64,000 bases of DNA from Sinimarinibacterium arenosum (GTDB taxonomy: Bacteria; Pseudomonadota; Gammaproteobacteria; Nevskiales; Nevskiaceae): assembly GCF_005047655.1 (NCBI RefSeq), contig NZ_SUKF01000002.1, positions 542,153 through 606,152 on the forward strand. Reading direction: 5' to 3'. The position numbers were made by a program, and so were the translations under genes. The notes beneath the pieces were generated by a model, which did not search any database, had not been told where the DNA came from, and worked only from the letters and a program-made list of their open reading frames with translations. Shown here in pieces: positions 9,659 through 19,774 of the stretch. How positions within the stretch are numbered: the first letter of the stretch is position 1; each line of letters opens with the position of its first letter.

Positions 9659-10425
9659 GGCGTCACGCTGCGGTATTGCTCGGGCGTGTAGCGCTCGCCG
9701 GCCTGCGCCGCGTGCTCATGTCCGATCTTCATGTAGGCCGCCAATGTGGTCAGGCCCAATGCCAGCAGGAATGCGGTGACTCCCCACTTGAGCAGCTTGA
9801 GCCGTCGGCGGGTCTGCCGCGCAGTGGCGCTGGCAAACCAGCCCCACTTCGCCGCTACCCGAGACAGACCGATGCCGCCGTGCAGCTCCACGCAGAACAG
9901 CATCACCAGATACAGCGGCCACCAGCGCCCGCTCCAGACGCGATCGGACGACGCATAGGGACCGATGTCGCCGGGATGCATCAGCATCTGGTACAGGTGA
10001 ATCGACACCAGGAAGAACAACGCGAATCCGGTGGCGATCTGCACGACCCACAGGCTGGTGTCCTCGTGGCGCATTGCGGCGCGGTGCGACATGAACAGCC
10101 GGTACTGCTGGTAGTTCGCCGGAAACTTGCGCATTGCCAGCGCTGCATGGGCAACAAACAGCAGCAGGATGCCGCCAACCAGCGTCGAGACGACTCCGGG
10201 GTAGGATCGCCCGAAAAAGAAATAGCCCTCGAACATGCGGGTTACCGCCCACATGAAATCCTTGCTCACCAGAATCGAGGCGACAAAGAACATGTGCCCC
10301 CACATGAACAGCGCCAGCACCACGCCAGTGGCGCTTTGCAGCACATCGAGCTGTGCCGGCATCCGGCTGGAGCGCGGCCGCACTGCCATCGCAGCGGGCA
10401 CGGCAAGTTCCGCCTTTCTGTGCAT
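9655..10425 (-). CDS. frdC: dihaem cytochrome b subunit of B-type fumarate reductase
   Basis: This 256-residue, five-helix membrane anchor carries two b haems and exchanges electrons with quinone. The four haem histidines expected for the Wolinella-type subunit are present at H44, H93, H143 and H182. Two glutamates studied in that enzyme are also present: E66 (quinol oxidation) and E180 (transmembrane proton E-pathway). These positions carry the same numbers as in the Wolinella protein as I recall it, and the total length is the same. This is a single-chain dihaem anchor, unlike the C+D anchors of Escherichia coli. GGGAG lies about 11 bases before the ATG. It is the first gene of frdCAB. Confidence 0.92.
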   Translation of the reverse strand: MHRKAELAVPAAMAVRPRSSRMPAQLDVLQSATGVVLALFMWGHMFFVASILVSKDFMWAVTRMFEGYFFFGRSYPGVVSTLVGGILLLFVAHAALAMRKFPANYQQYRLFMSHRAAMRHEDTSLWVVQIATGFALFFLVSIHLYQMLMHPGDIGPYASSDRVWSGRWWPLYLVMLFCVELHGGIGLSRVAAKWGWFASATARQTRRRLKLLKWGVTAFLLALGLTTLAAYMKIGHEHAAQAGERYTPEQYRSVTP

Positions 10426-10555
10426 CGTCTACCGTCTCCCCCGCTTATCGGTCGTCGACTGAGTCCACAGCCGGCCGGCCTACGCCCGCCGCCAGGGCCA
10501 AGCCTAACCGGTGCCGCTCACGAACCGAAACTGGGGATACTACGTGTTGTGTCGT

Positions 10556-11002
10556 TCAGCGCTGTGCGCGACGCGCGGCACCCTGCTCGAAGCGCCGGAT
10601 TTCGTCCGGCGTCTGCGGCGTCAGCGGCGGCACCGGCTGCGGCTCGCCGTCTTCATTGACGGCAACCATCGTGAAGAAGCAGCTGTTGACGTGGCGCGCG
10701 ATGCCTTTGCGGATGTGCTCTGCCACCACCTTGATGCCGACCTCCATCGATGTCCGCCCGGTGTAGTTGACCGAGGCCAGAAAAGTCAGCAACTCACCGA
10801 CATGCACCGGCTGACGGAACATCACGCGGTCGACCGACAGCGTCACCACGTAGCTGTTGGCGTAGCGGCTGGCGCAGGCGTAGGCCACCTGATCCAGCTG
10901 CTTCAGGATATGACCGCCGTGGATGTTGCCGGAGAAGTTCACCATATCCGGCGTCATCAATACGGTCATTGTCAGCTGGTGTCGCGGCAGATCCATGTCC
11001 AT
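10556..11002 (-). CDS. acyl-CoA thioesterase, hotdog fold
   Basis: This 148-residue protein belongs to the YciA/acyl-CoA hydrolase branch of hotdog thioesterases, which release free acid and CoA from acyl-CoA. The core motif MVNFSGNIHGGHILKQLDQVAYACASRY places the catalytic Asn/Asp-Gly-His region on the central helix, followed by VDRVMFRQPVHVGELL, typical of the family. It lies between frdC and aceF on the same strand, so it could be read with aceEF and contribute to acetyl- or acyl-CoA balance, but that is inference. A second ATG two codons in (10996) is an alternative start. Confidence 0.85.
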   Translation of the reverse strand: MDMDLPRHQLTMTVLMTPDMVNFSGNIHGGHILKQLDQVAYACASRYANSYVVTLSVDRVMFRQPVHVGELLTFLASVNYTGRTSMEVGIKVVAEHIRKGIARHVNSCFFTMVAVNEDGEPQPVPPLTPQTPDEIRRFEQGAARRAQR

Positions 11003-11037
11003 CCCATCGGTGGTTTAGCGTCTGCCCGGACAAGCAA

Positions 11038-12741
11038 TTACAACGCCAAACGCCGCAGATCGCCGATCAGCTGGCCCAGATGCACGATGAAACGCGCTGC
11101 GTAGGCGCCGTCGATCACGCGATGGTCGTAGGACAGCGACAGCGGGCACATCAGCCGCGGCTGGAACGCGCTGCCGTCCCACACCGGCTTCATCTGCGCC
11201 TTGGACACGCCGAGGATGCCGACCTCCGGCGCGTTGACGATCGGCGTGAAGAAGCTGCCGCCGATGCCGCCGAGGCTGGAGATCGAGAAACAGCCGCCCT
11301 GCATCTCGTCGGGCTTGAGCTTGCCGTCGCGTGCCTTCTTTGCCAGCGCCGCCGATTCCTCAGCCAGCTGTGCGATGCCCTTGTTCCAGACGTCCTTGAT
11401 CACCGGCACGACCAGACCATTGGGCGTGTCGGCGGCAAAGCCAATATTGCAGTAGCCCTTCATGATCAGGCTTTCGCCGTCCGGCGCCAGCGAGGCATTG
11501 AATTCCGGATAGGTCCTCATCGCCACCGCGACCGCCTTGATCAGGAACGGCAACACGGTCAGCTTCGGGCCGCCACTGGCGACCAGCTCCTGCGACATTG
11601 ACTTGCGGAAGGCTTCCAGCTCGGTGATGTCCGCCTCGTCGGTCTGCGTCACATGCGGCACGTTGACCCACGAGCGATGCAGGAACTGCGCGGACAACTT
11701 GCGGATGCGCGCCAGCGGCTTGGACTCGATCGGTCCGAATTTGGAGAAGTCGATCGCCGGAATCGGCGGAATGCCCGAACCACCCGCAGCAGCGCTGGTG
11801 GTAGTCGCCGGCTGCGTCATGCGGTTCTTGACGAAGGTCTGCACGTCCTCGACCAGGATGCGGCCGCGCGGTCCAGTCCCGGGCACCTGGGCCAGATCCA
11901 CACCCAGCTCACGCGCGAACTTGCGCGTCGCCGGGCCGGCATACGGCACCTGTTCCGGTCCGGCCGGCTTGGGCGGTGGCGCAATCGGCTGCGTATCCAC
12001 CAGCGGTGGCGTACCCGGCACTGGCCACGGCTGGGATTCCGTACTCGGCTTGGCTGCGGCGGCCACCGGCGGCGCTGCGGCTGGCGCGGGTGCTGCAGGC
12101 GTCGCGTCTGCGGTGGCTGTCGTCTCCAGGCTGCAGATCGGGTTTCCTTCTGACAGCTTGTCGCCGGCCTTGACCTTGAGCCCGCGCACGATGCCTGCAG
12201 CCGGCGCCGGCACTTCCAGCGTCGCCTTGTCCGACTCCAGCACGATCAGCGGCTGTTCGGCCTCGACCGCGTCGCCGTCGGCGACCAGCACTTCAATCAC
12301 CGGCACATCGCTGTAGTTGCCGATATCAGGCACACGCACGTCCAGCGTCGATGTCGCTCCGCTCGCCGGCGCAGCGGCGGGCGCCGACACTGGCGGCGTT
12401 GCAGCCGCCGGGGCTTCGGGCGCCGGAGTGGGCGCTTCAGCAACCGCTGCGGGCGCCGCCGCAGGACGCGCCGGCTCGGCCGGAGCAGCCTCCGCTTCGC
12501 CGGCCAGCTCCAGCGTGCAGACGGCGTGCCCTTCAGAAACCTTGTCACCGACTTTGATCTTGATGCCGTGCACCACGCCTGCGGCCGGCGCCGGCACTTC
12601 CAGCGTCGCCTTGTCCGACTCCAGCACGATCAGCGGCTGTTCGGCCTCGACCGATTCGCCCTCGGCGACCAGCACCTCGATCACCGGCACGTCGGCGTAG
12701 TTGCCGATATCCGGAACCTTCACATCCATCGTGTTCGCCAT
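11038..12741 (-). CDS. aceF: pyruvate dehydrogenase E2, dihydrolipoamide acetyltransferase
   Basis: This 567-residue core subunit transfers the acetyl group made by AceE to CoA. It has two lipoyl domains with lysines at K44 and K172 (both in ESDKATLEVPAPAAG), joined by Ala/Pro-rich flexible linkers. A peripheral-subunit-binding domain (ATRKFARELGVDLAQVPGTGPRGRI) and an acetyltransferase domain with the catalytic HRVID motif (H540, D544) follow. The two lipoyl-coding stretches are nearly identical at DNA level, a likely recent domain duplication. It starts three bases after the aceE stop and so is in the same operon. No E3 (lpd) gene follows within the window. Confidence 0.95.
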   Translation of the reverse strand: MANTMDVKVPDIGNYADVPVIEVLVAEGESVEAEQPLIVLESDKATLEVPAPAAGVVHGIKIKVGDKVSEGHAVCTLELAGEAEAAPAEPARPAAAPAAVAEAPTPAPEAPAAATPPVSAPAAAPASGATSTLDVRVPDIGNYSDVPVIEVLVADGDAVEAEQPLIVLESDKATLEVPAPAAGIVRGLKVKAGDKLSEGNPICSLETTATADATPAAPAPAAAPPVAAAAKPSTESQPWPVPGTPPLVDTQPIAPPPKPAGPEQVPYAGPATRKFARELGVDLAQVPGTGPRGRILVEDVQTFVKNRMTQPATTTSAAAGGSGIPPIPAIDFSKFGPIESKPLARIRKLSAQFLHRSWVNVPHVTQTDEADITELEAFRKSMSQELVASGGPKLTVLPFLIKAVAVAMRTYPEFNASLAPDGESLIMKGYCNIGFAADTPNGLVVPVIKDVWNKGIAQLAEESAALAKKARDGKLKPDEMQGGCFSISSLGGIGGSFFTPIVNAPEVGILGVSKAQMKPVWDGSAFQPRLMCPLSLSYDHRVIDGAYAARFIVHLGQLIGDLRRLAL

Positions 12742-12744
12742 GGC

Positions 12745-15408
<2,664 letters not shown>

Positions 15409-15500
15409 GGGGTTCTCCTCGCGCCGCACGACGAATCGCAGGACGTCGAGTCAGCGTAATGCATCTTTCAGCGCACTGTAGACGCGACGCCACACATACG

Positions 15501-15513
15501 TCCAATATATGGA
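15501..15513. promoter_or_regulatory. candidate LysR box between aceE and lysR
   Basis: TCCAATATATGGA is a near-palindrome with T and A separated by 11 bases, the classical T-N11-A LysR target. It lies 33 bases upstream of the LysR start and 93 bases upstream of aceE, in a short A/T-rich patch that stands out from the GC-rich surroundings. Confidence 0.45.
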
Positions 15514-15545
15514 ACTACGCCTATTCATACTTATTAAATATACCG

Positions 15546-16487
15546 ATGGAACTGCGTCATCTGCGCTACTTCCTCGCAGTCGCCGAAGAGCTGCACTTCA
15601 CCCGTGCCGCAGAACGGCTGGGCATCGGCCAGCCGCCGCTGTCACAGCAGATCCAGCAACTTGAAAAGGAAATCGGCACACCGCTGTTCCGGCGCCTGCC
15701 CCGCGGCGTCGAGCTGACCGATGCCGGGCGCAGTTTCCAGCAAGACGCACGGACGATCATTGACGACGCCGAGCGCGCCACCGACCGTGCCCGCCGCGTG
15801 GCCCGCGGCGAACTCGGCCGCATCCGCGTCGGCATGATCAATTCGGCACCATTTCATCCGTTCATCCCGCGCGTGATCCGCGAGTTCCGCAAGCTCTATC
15901 CGAATGTCGCACTGAGCCTGCAGGAGAACAGCACGCCGGTACTGGCACAGGCCGTACGCGACGATCAGATCGACATCGCTTTCGTGCGCCCCCTGCTGGG
16001 CGACAACGACGGTCTGCAGGTCCGCAATCTTTTCGACGAGGATGTCGTCATCGCCCTGCCCAGCGGACACGCGCTCGCCAAACGCCAACGGCTGCCCCTG
16101 CTGTCGCTATCGCTTGAGCCGTTCGTGCTGTTTCCGCGTTCGGTCGGTTCCGGCCTCTACGACGACATCATCGCCGTCTGTCGCAAGGTTGGTTTCAGCC
16201 CGCGCATCGTGCAGGAAACCCTGCAGGTCACGTCGATCGTCAACCTCGTCGCTGCCGGCCTCGGCGTTTCGCTGGTCCCCGCATCGATGCAGCAGGTGCA
16301 TACCGACGGCGTCACCTACCGCCCGATCAGCGGCCCGCGCCCGAAAGCCCGCATGAGCCTGATCTATCGCGAGACTGCTACCACGACCTCCTCGGTGACG
16401 CACATGATCAAACTTGCTACGCAGCTGGTGCGCGCCGATAGCGCGAAACGACCGTCCGCCGAAAACCACGAACCGCTCGCTTCTTAG
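15546..16487 (+). CDS. LysR-family transcriptional regulator
   Basis: This 313-residue regulator has an N-terminal winged helix-turn-helix (MELRHLRYFLAVAEELHFTRAAERLGIGQPPLSQQIQ) and a C-terminal substrate-binding fold. The wording of the helix-turn-helix is like the BenM/CatM/CatR branch, whose inducers are often small aromatic or dicarboxylic acids. It is divergent from aceE, with a candidate binding site between them. The last ~53 codons and the sequence beyond its stop are repeated at 26846-27168, where only a 3' stub of the gene survives. The copy here is complete. Confidence 0.9.
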   Translation: MELRHLRYFLAVAEELHFTRAAERLGIGQPPLSQQIQQLEKEIGTPLFRRLPRGVELTDAGRSFQQDARTIIDDAERATDRARRVARGELGRIRVGMINSAPFHPFIPRVIREFRKLYPNVALSLQENSTPVLAQAVRDDQIDIAFVRPLLGDNDGLQVRNLFDEDVVIALPSGHALAKRQRLPLLSLSLEPFVLFPRSVGSGLYDDIIAVCRKVGFSPRIVQETLQVTSIVNLVAAGLGVSLVPASMQQVHTDGVTYRPISGPRPKARMSLIYRETATTTSSVTHMIKLATQLVRADSAKRPSAENHEPLAS

Positions 16488-16654
16488 TCGCAGTGCACTC
16501 CCTCCCACGCTTGCCCATCTTGAAAATCAGGCGTGTAATGGCCAGAAGCACTGAATGCTGCTTTGCCAAAAAAGACAAGCCAAGCGCAGCTCATAAATCA
16601 CAGGCGCAGTGAGGTTTCATGGCAGAAGCGCCTTACATCGTTCCAACTTCGGAC
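16330..16654 (+). repeat. left copy of a ~325-bp direct repeat (lysR 3' end plus leader)
   Basis: This stretch matches 26846-27168. Over the 158 coding bases I count nine mismatches and no gaps, so the stop codons coincide. Past the stop the match is patchier but includes GCAGTGCACTCCC, CGCTTGCCCATCTTGAA, AATCAGGCGTGTAATG-like words, GAGGTTTCATGGCAG and CTTCGGAC. The offset changes by two bases, indicating a small indel. The two copies flank ~10.2 kb of accessory genes. Confidence 0.9.
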
Positions 16655-16747
16655 AATGTCCGATCGACGCTGAGCGACACCAATCCGAAGCTGGCGCATC
16701 GTCTTTCATCGACTATTCGTCGCTTTATAAAGTTGATCTGGAGTTAG
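16619..16747 (+). pseudogene. 42-codon remnant sharing its start with the 27133 gene
   Basis: The ATG and its leader (GAGGTTTCATGGCAG) are the same as those of the secreted protein gene at 27133. The first dozen residues still align (MAxxPxxxP[TS]SD), after which the two diverge and this frame stops. I read it as the truncated or decayed 5' end of a paralogue of that gene, left at the junction of the accessory insert. Expression as a 42-residue peptide cannot be excluded. Confidence 0.45.
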
Positions 16748-16769
16748 AACGCACGGAGGCATATCCACC

Positions 16770-17582
16770 ATGGCCGATACCGACACAGTGTTTTCGGGCT
16801 CCGTTGCAATGCTCTACGAATCGCATCTGGTTCCGCTGATCTTTGAACCCTACGCAGCGGACGTTGGAGAGCGGGTCAAGTCGAGAGCAGTGACCCGTCT
16901 ACTTGAAGTGGCCGCCGGCACTGGCGTGGCAACCCGCTCGCTGGCGGCCGCACTGAATCCGGGCACTTCCATTGTTGCAACAGACTTAAATCAGGCCATG
17001 CTTGATAAAGCTGCTTCAATTGGGACGGCTCAGCCCGTTGAGTGGCAGCAAGCAAATGCGATGGCGTTGCCATTCCAGGAGGCCGACTTTGACGTCGTCG
17101 TTTGTCAGTTCGGAGCGATGTTCTTCCCGGACAAAGCCGCTGCCTTTGCCGAAGCACGTCGAGTGTTGCGTCCGGGCGGCACGTTCATCTTCAGCGTGTG
17201 GGATCGAATCGCAGAAAACGAATTTGCAGATTGCATCACAACGGCTCTGGAACAAGTCTTCCCAGAGGACCCGCCACGCTTCCTGGACCGCACGCCTCAC
17301 GGCTATTACAACCTTCACGCCATTGAACAAGACATCGCGGCTGCGGGATTTCCACAGGCGCCACAGATCGTAACCGTGGAAGCGCGAAGCCGGGCACATT
17401 CCGCCCACATTCCCGCCGTTGCATATTGCCAGGGAACGCCGCTGCGCAATGAGATCGAGGCACGTGATCCCACGCGACTGCTCGACGCCACAAACGTCGC
17501 AGCCAATGCAATTGCGCAGGCGTTCGGGGCGGGCGCCGTTGAAGGCAAGATTCAAGCGCACATTGTCATCGTTGATGTGTGA
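16770..17582 (+). CDS. class I SAM-dependent methyltransferase
   Basis: This 270-residue protein has the Rossmann SAM-binding motif I (LLEVAAGTGVATR, residues 44-56). Motif II is VATDLNQAMLDKA, motif III is DFDVVVCQFGAMFFPDK, and the post-motif is RVLRPGGTFIFSVWD. These identify a UbiE/methyltransferase-11 type small-molecule methyltransferase. The substrate is unknown. GGAGG lies about ten bases upstream of the ATG. Its codons are visibly more A/T-rich than those of the flanking core genes, which fits acquisition by transfer. It lies just inside the left copy of the lysR repeat. Confidence 0.85.
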   Translation: MADTDTVFSGSVAMLYESHLVPLIFEPYAADVGERVKSRAVTRLLEVAAGTGVATRSLAAALNPGTSIVATDLNQAMLDKAASIGTAQPVEWQQANAMALPFQEADFDVVVCQFGAMFFPDKAAAFAEARRVLRPGGTFIFSVWDRIAENEFADCITTALEQVFPEDPPRFLDRTPHGYYNLHAIEQDIAAAGFPQAPQIVTVEARSRAHSAHIPAVAYCQGTPLRNEIEARDPTRLLDATNVAANAIAQAFGAGAVEGKIQAHIVIVDV

Positions 17583-17778
17583 TGGGGCTGGATGTTGCCC
17601 TCTGGCAATCTATTGCAGGTGACGTCTACTCGCTACCCACTTTCGTCATAGCAAAAGCGGCTATCGCTTCAAGCGCACCTTACCGGAAGCGTTGGGAGCG
17701 ACAAAGCAAGGTCTCTTGGACGCAGACCTTGTGCGGTGACTCAGTCGTCCCTGTTGCACCTATGAAGTGGAGGTTGTC

Positions 17779-18051
17779 ATGCCAAAGTTCGTCATCGAGC
17801 GCGAGATTCCAGGAGCAGGAAATCTTACAGGGCAAGAGTTAAAAGCGATCTCGCAAACGTCATGTGGAGTTCTCAGTAAATTGGGGCCTCAAGTGCAATG
17901 GCTTGAAAGCTATGTAACGGGCGACAAAATCTACTGCGTATATATCGCCCCGAACGAGGAACTTGTCAGGGAGCACGCCAAGCAAGGTGGCTTCCCCGCA
18001 AACCGCGTTTCTCAAGTCACGTCAATCATTGATCCCACAACGGCGGACTAG
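17779..18051 (+). CDS. DUF4242 family small protein
   Basis: This 90-residue protein starts MPKFVIEREIPGAGNLT and contains VQWLESYVTGDKIYCVYIAPNEE and EHAKQGGFPANRV. That is the pattern of the DUF4242 family, which includes nickel-binding SCO4226-type proteins with a ferredoxin-like dimeric fold. The true role in most organisms is unknown. The ATG at 17779 has GTGGAGG about six bases upstream; an in-frame start four codons earlier is less well placed. The ~200 bases between it and the methyltransferase gene hold nothing I can recognise. Confidence 0.75.
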   Translation: MPKFVIEREIPGAGNLTGQELKAISQTSCGVLSKLGPQVQWLESYVTGDKIYCVYIAPNEELVREHAKQGGFPANRVSQVTSIIDPTTAD

Positions 18052-18070
18052 CACCGCCCAAAACCGGATT

Positions 18071-18122
18071 TCACCCTACCCCGCACCGCAGTGGAGTGAA
18101 GCGGAGGCGCGGGGTAGGGTGA
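18071..18122. repeat. long hairpin upstream of the RAYT element
   Basis: Perfect 14-bp arms (TCACCCTACCCCGC / GCGGGGTAGGGTGA) enclose 24 bases that can partly pair again. It lies between the DUF4242 gene and the REP palindrome and could serve as a terminator for the former, or be part of the repeat family mobilised by the RAYT. Confidence 0.6.
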
Positions 18123-18155
18123 ACTTGCACGTTTCCGCTCCGAACCAGCACGTAG

Positions 18156-18174
18156 GGCGGATCACTGATCCGCC
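18156..18174. repeat. REP palindrome before the RAYT gene
   Basis: GGCGGATCACTGATCCGCC is a 9-bp palindrome around one central base. Variants recur at 27713-27731 and 28300-28318, each followed by a similar spacer with a GGTTC word and by the RAYT start codon or its relic. Confidence 0.75.
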
Positions 18175-18204
18175 TGTCGAGAAACCGGTTCGGAGGCCAA
18201 GCCT

Positions 18205-18732
18205 ATGCCCCGATACGCTCGCGCCTGGGTGCCAGGTGGAGCTTTCTTCTTCACCGTTGCTCTGCTGGAACGACGCAGACGCCTGCTGACCGAGTACATC
18301 GATGCGCTGCGAGCGGCATTCAGGACGGTCAGGCAGCGGCGTCCCTTCGCCATCGATGCAATCGTGATCCTGCCGGATCACTTCCATACCGTTTGGACCT
18401 TGCCGCCGGGCGACGCTGATTTCTCCACGCGCAGGCGTCTGATCAAGACGGCATTCAGCCGATCCATTCCGCAAACAGAGCACCTCTCCCCACGACTTGC
18501 CGCCAAAGGCGAACGCGGCATCTGGCAGCGCCGCTTCTGGGAGCATGTGATCCGCGACGAGCAAGACTGGCGCCAACACGTCGACTACGTTCACTACAAC
18601 CCGGTCAAACATGGCTATGTCCGATGTGCGCGGGATTGGCCGCATTCGACATTTCATCGCCATGTTGAGTCAGGCATTTGTCCCGCCGACTGGGGTGGGA
18701 CGCCTAATCTCGAACTGGATCATCTGGAGTGA
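18205..18732 (+). CDS. REP-associated tyrosine transposase (RAYT)
   Basis: This 175-residue member of the IS200-like Y1 transposase superfamily probably nicks and moves REP hairpins. The HUH-type metal motif is HFH (H59, H61 in LPDHFHTVW). The catalytic tyrosine is most likely in VDYVHYNPVKHGY (Y128 or Y131), the RAYT signature. The gene is flanked by REP palindromes on both sides (18156-18174, 18740-18765). A 40-base piece of its own coding sequence is repeated just downstream, and two deletion derivatives lie near 27.8 and 28.4 kb. It appears intact and may be active. Confidence 0.9.
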   Translation: MPRYARAWVPGGAFFFTVALLERRRRLLTEYIDALRAAFRTVRQRRPFAIDAIVILPDHFHTVWTLPPGDADFSTRRRLIKTAFSRSIPQTEHLSPRLAAKGERGIWQRRFWEHVIRDEQDWRQHVDYVHYNPVKHGYVRCARDWPHSTFHRHVESGICPADWGGTPNLELDHLE

Positions 18733-18739
18733 CACAACC

Positions 18740-18765
18740 GGCGGATTACGCTGCGCTAATCCGCC
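18740..18765. repeat. REP palindrome after the RAYT gene
   Basis: GGCGGATTA and TAATCCGCC form 9-bp arms around an 8-base loop, just past the RAYT stop. Together with 18156-18174 it brackets the transposase, the usual REPtron arrangement. Confidence 0.7.
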
Positions 18766-18773
18766 CTACGCCG

Positions 18774-18815
18774 CTGGGCGATGCTGATTTCTCCACGCGT
18801 ATGCGCCTGTCGAGT
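18774..18815 (+). pseudogene. short RAYT coding fragment
   Basis: GGGCGATGCTGATTTCTCC and the bases after it closely match the RAYT interior near 18408-18445 (the GDADFSTR codons). This is a second, truncated copy abutting the intact element, in the gap before the carboxylase operon. Confidence 0.55.
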
Positions 18816-18887
18816 TCGCTGCAAACTCGGGCCGCGGAGTCCAGAGCAACTCGCCTCCCATCACCATGGATTTCTGCAGATCTCTGA

Positions 18888-19727
18888 TTACGTTCCGCGC
18901 AGCCCGGCGAGACGGTCGAGGACGCTTTCCGGATGGGCTCCGACCGGTATTTCGGCAAAGCGGAATCCGCGCTCCGGGCACGGCGCCACAACGCCGTCTT
19001 CCCAGAAGCTCTCGGGAACCCGGAGACCCGGCGTGACGCCCGTCACCGGCGCGGACGCCACCAGGAAATCCAGTCCCTCTCCGACCTCAGCCGACACGTT
19101 CGCCGGCAGCAGCAGGCCGGTATCCCAGCGATAGTGCGAGGCGACGTTGAACACGGGCTGGTACAGCGGCAGCGCTTCGGCCAGGGACGGTGCAGGCTCC
19201 CTGCCCTCTTCGAGCAGGACGCCGTCCAGCCCGCAGTCGGCGAAGCTGCGGAGAAAGTCGGCGATGTATACCGCAGCGTCGTCTACGGCATCTGCATCCA
19301 CCTCCACCGCGTCACCGGGGCGCGCCTGCGCATGGGCCACTGCCACCCAGTGGCGCGGCGACGGCAATGCCAGCACCAAGGGCTGGCTGCCGAAGCTGGA
19401 ACGCAGGAAGGTCGCCAGCGACTGGAGATGCGCGCGCAGGGCTTCGTCGGCCAGCAAGGTCTTCAGCGGATAGTCGGTGCGCCTTTTCGCACCCATCGCG
19501 GCGACCAGTCCCGCGTTGGCGCGCAACCAGGCCTCTGCGACTTCCGCAACCGGAAGACTCACGACATTCGACTTGAGCAGGGCCTGGGCCTTGCGCATCC
19601 AGCCGGTGGCCGCATCCGCATCCAGCCAGGGCACGCTGCCCGCCGCCAGCAGGCGGGCAGCATAGGCGCGGAAGTCCAGCCAGAGACCTCCGTCGTCGGT
19701 GACGAGACGTTCGGTCAGCATGCCCAT
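18888..19727 (-). CDS. acetophenone carboxylase epsilon-like subunit
   Basis: This ~30 kDa protein of 279 residues has no hydantoinase or carboxylase motif that I can name. I identify it mainly by position and size: the five-gene acetophenone carboxylase set of Aromatoleum ends with a ~34 kDa subunit needed for activity, and this gene ends an otherwise matching operon. It is rich in Ala/Leu with stretches such as FGSQPLVLALPSPRHWVAVAH and LDGVLLEEGREP, which could be a decarboxylase- or methionine-synthase-like barrel, though this is not shown. The ATG at 19727 is the likelier start; a GTG at 19742 and an ATG at 19721 are alternatives. It follows the second HyuA-like gene after 47 bases. Confidence 0.6.
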   Translation of the reverse strand: MGMLTERLVTDDGGLWLDFRAYAARLLAAGSVPWLDADAATGWMRKAQALLKSNVVSLPVAEVAEAWLRANAGLVAAMGAKRRTDYPLKTLLADEALRAHLQSLATFLRSSFGSQPLVLALPSPRHWVAVAHAQARPGDAVEVDADAVDDAAVYIADFLRSFADCGLDGVLLEEGREPAPSLAEALPLYQPVFNVASHYRWDTGLLLPANVSAEVGEGLDFLVASAPVTGVTPGLRVPESFWEDGVVAPCPERGFRFAEIPVGAHPESVLDRLAGLRGT

Positions 19728-19774
19728 TGGCGCGTGCCCCACTCGCTCACAGGAAGCACTTCACTGTCATTTCC

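Noticed and set aside
7640..9691. 683-codon open frame on the + strand opposite frdA
   Set aside because: It lies opposite a gene with full family motifs, its translation is rich in Arg/His/Ala without any family words, and GC-rich codon use keeps the antisense frame open.
10426..10555. search for an FNR site before frdC
   Set aside because: No TTGAT-N4-ATCAA-like dyad was found in the gap, so anaerobic control of frdCAB is not supported by sequence.
12200..12700. repeated ~100-bp units as a possible CRISPR or tandem repeat
   Set aside because: Both units encode lipoyl domains in frame within aceF; there are only two and no spacers.
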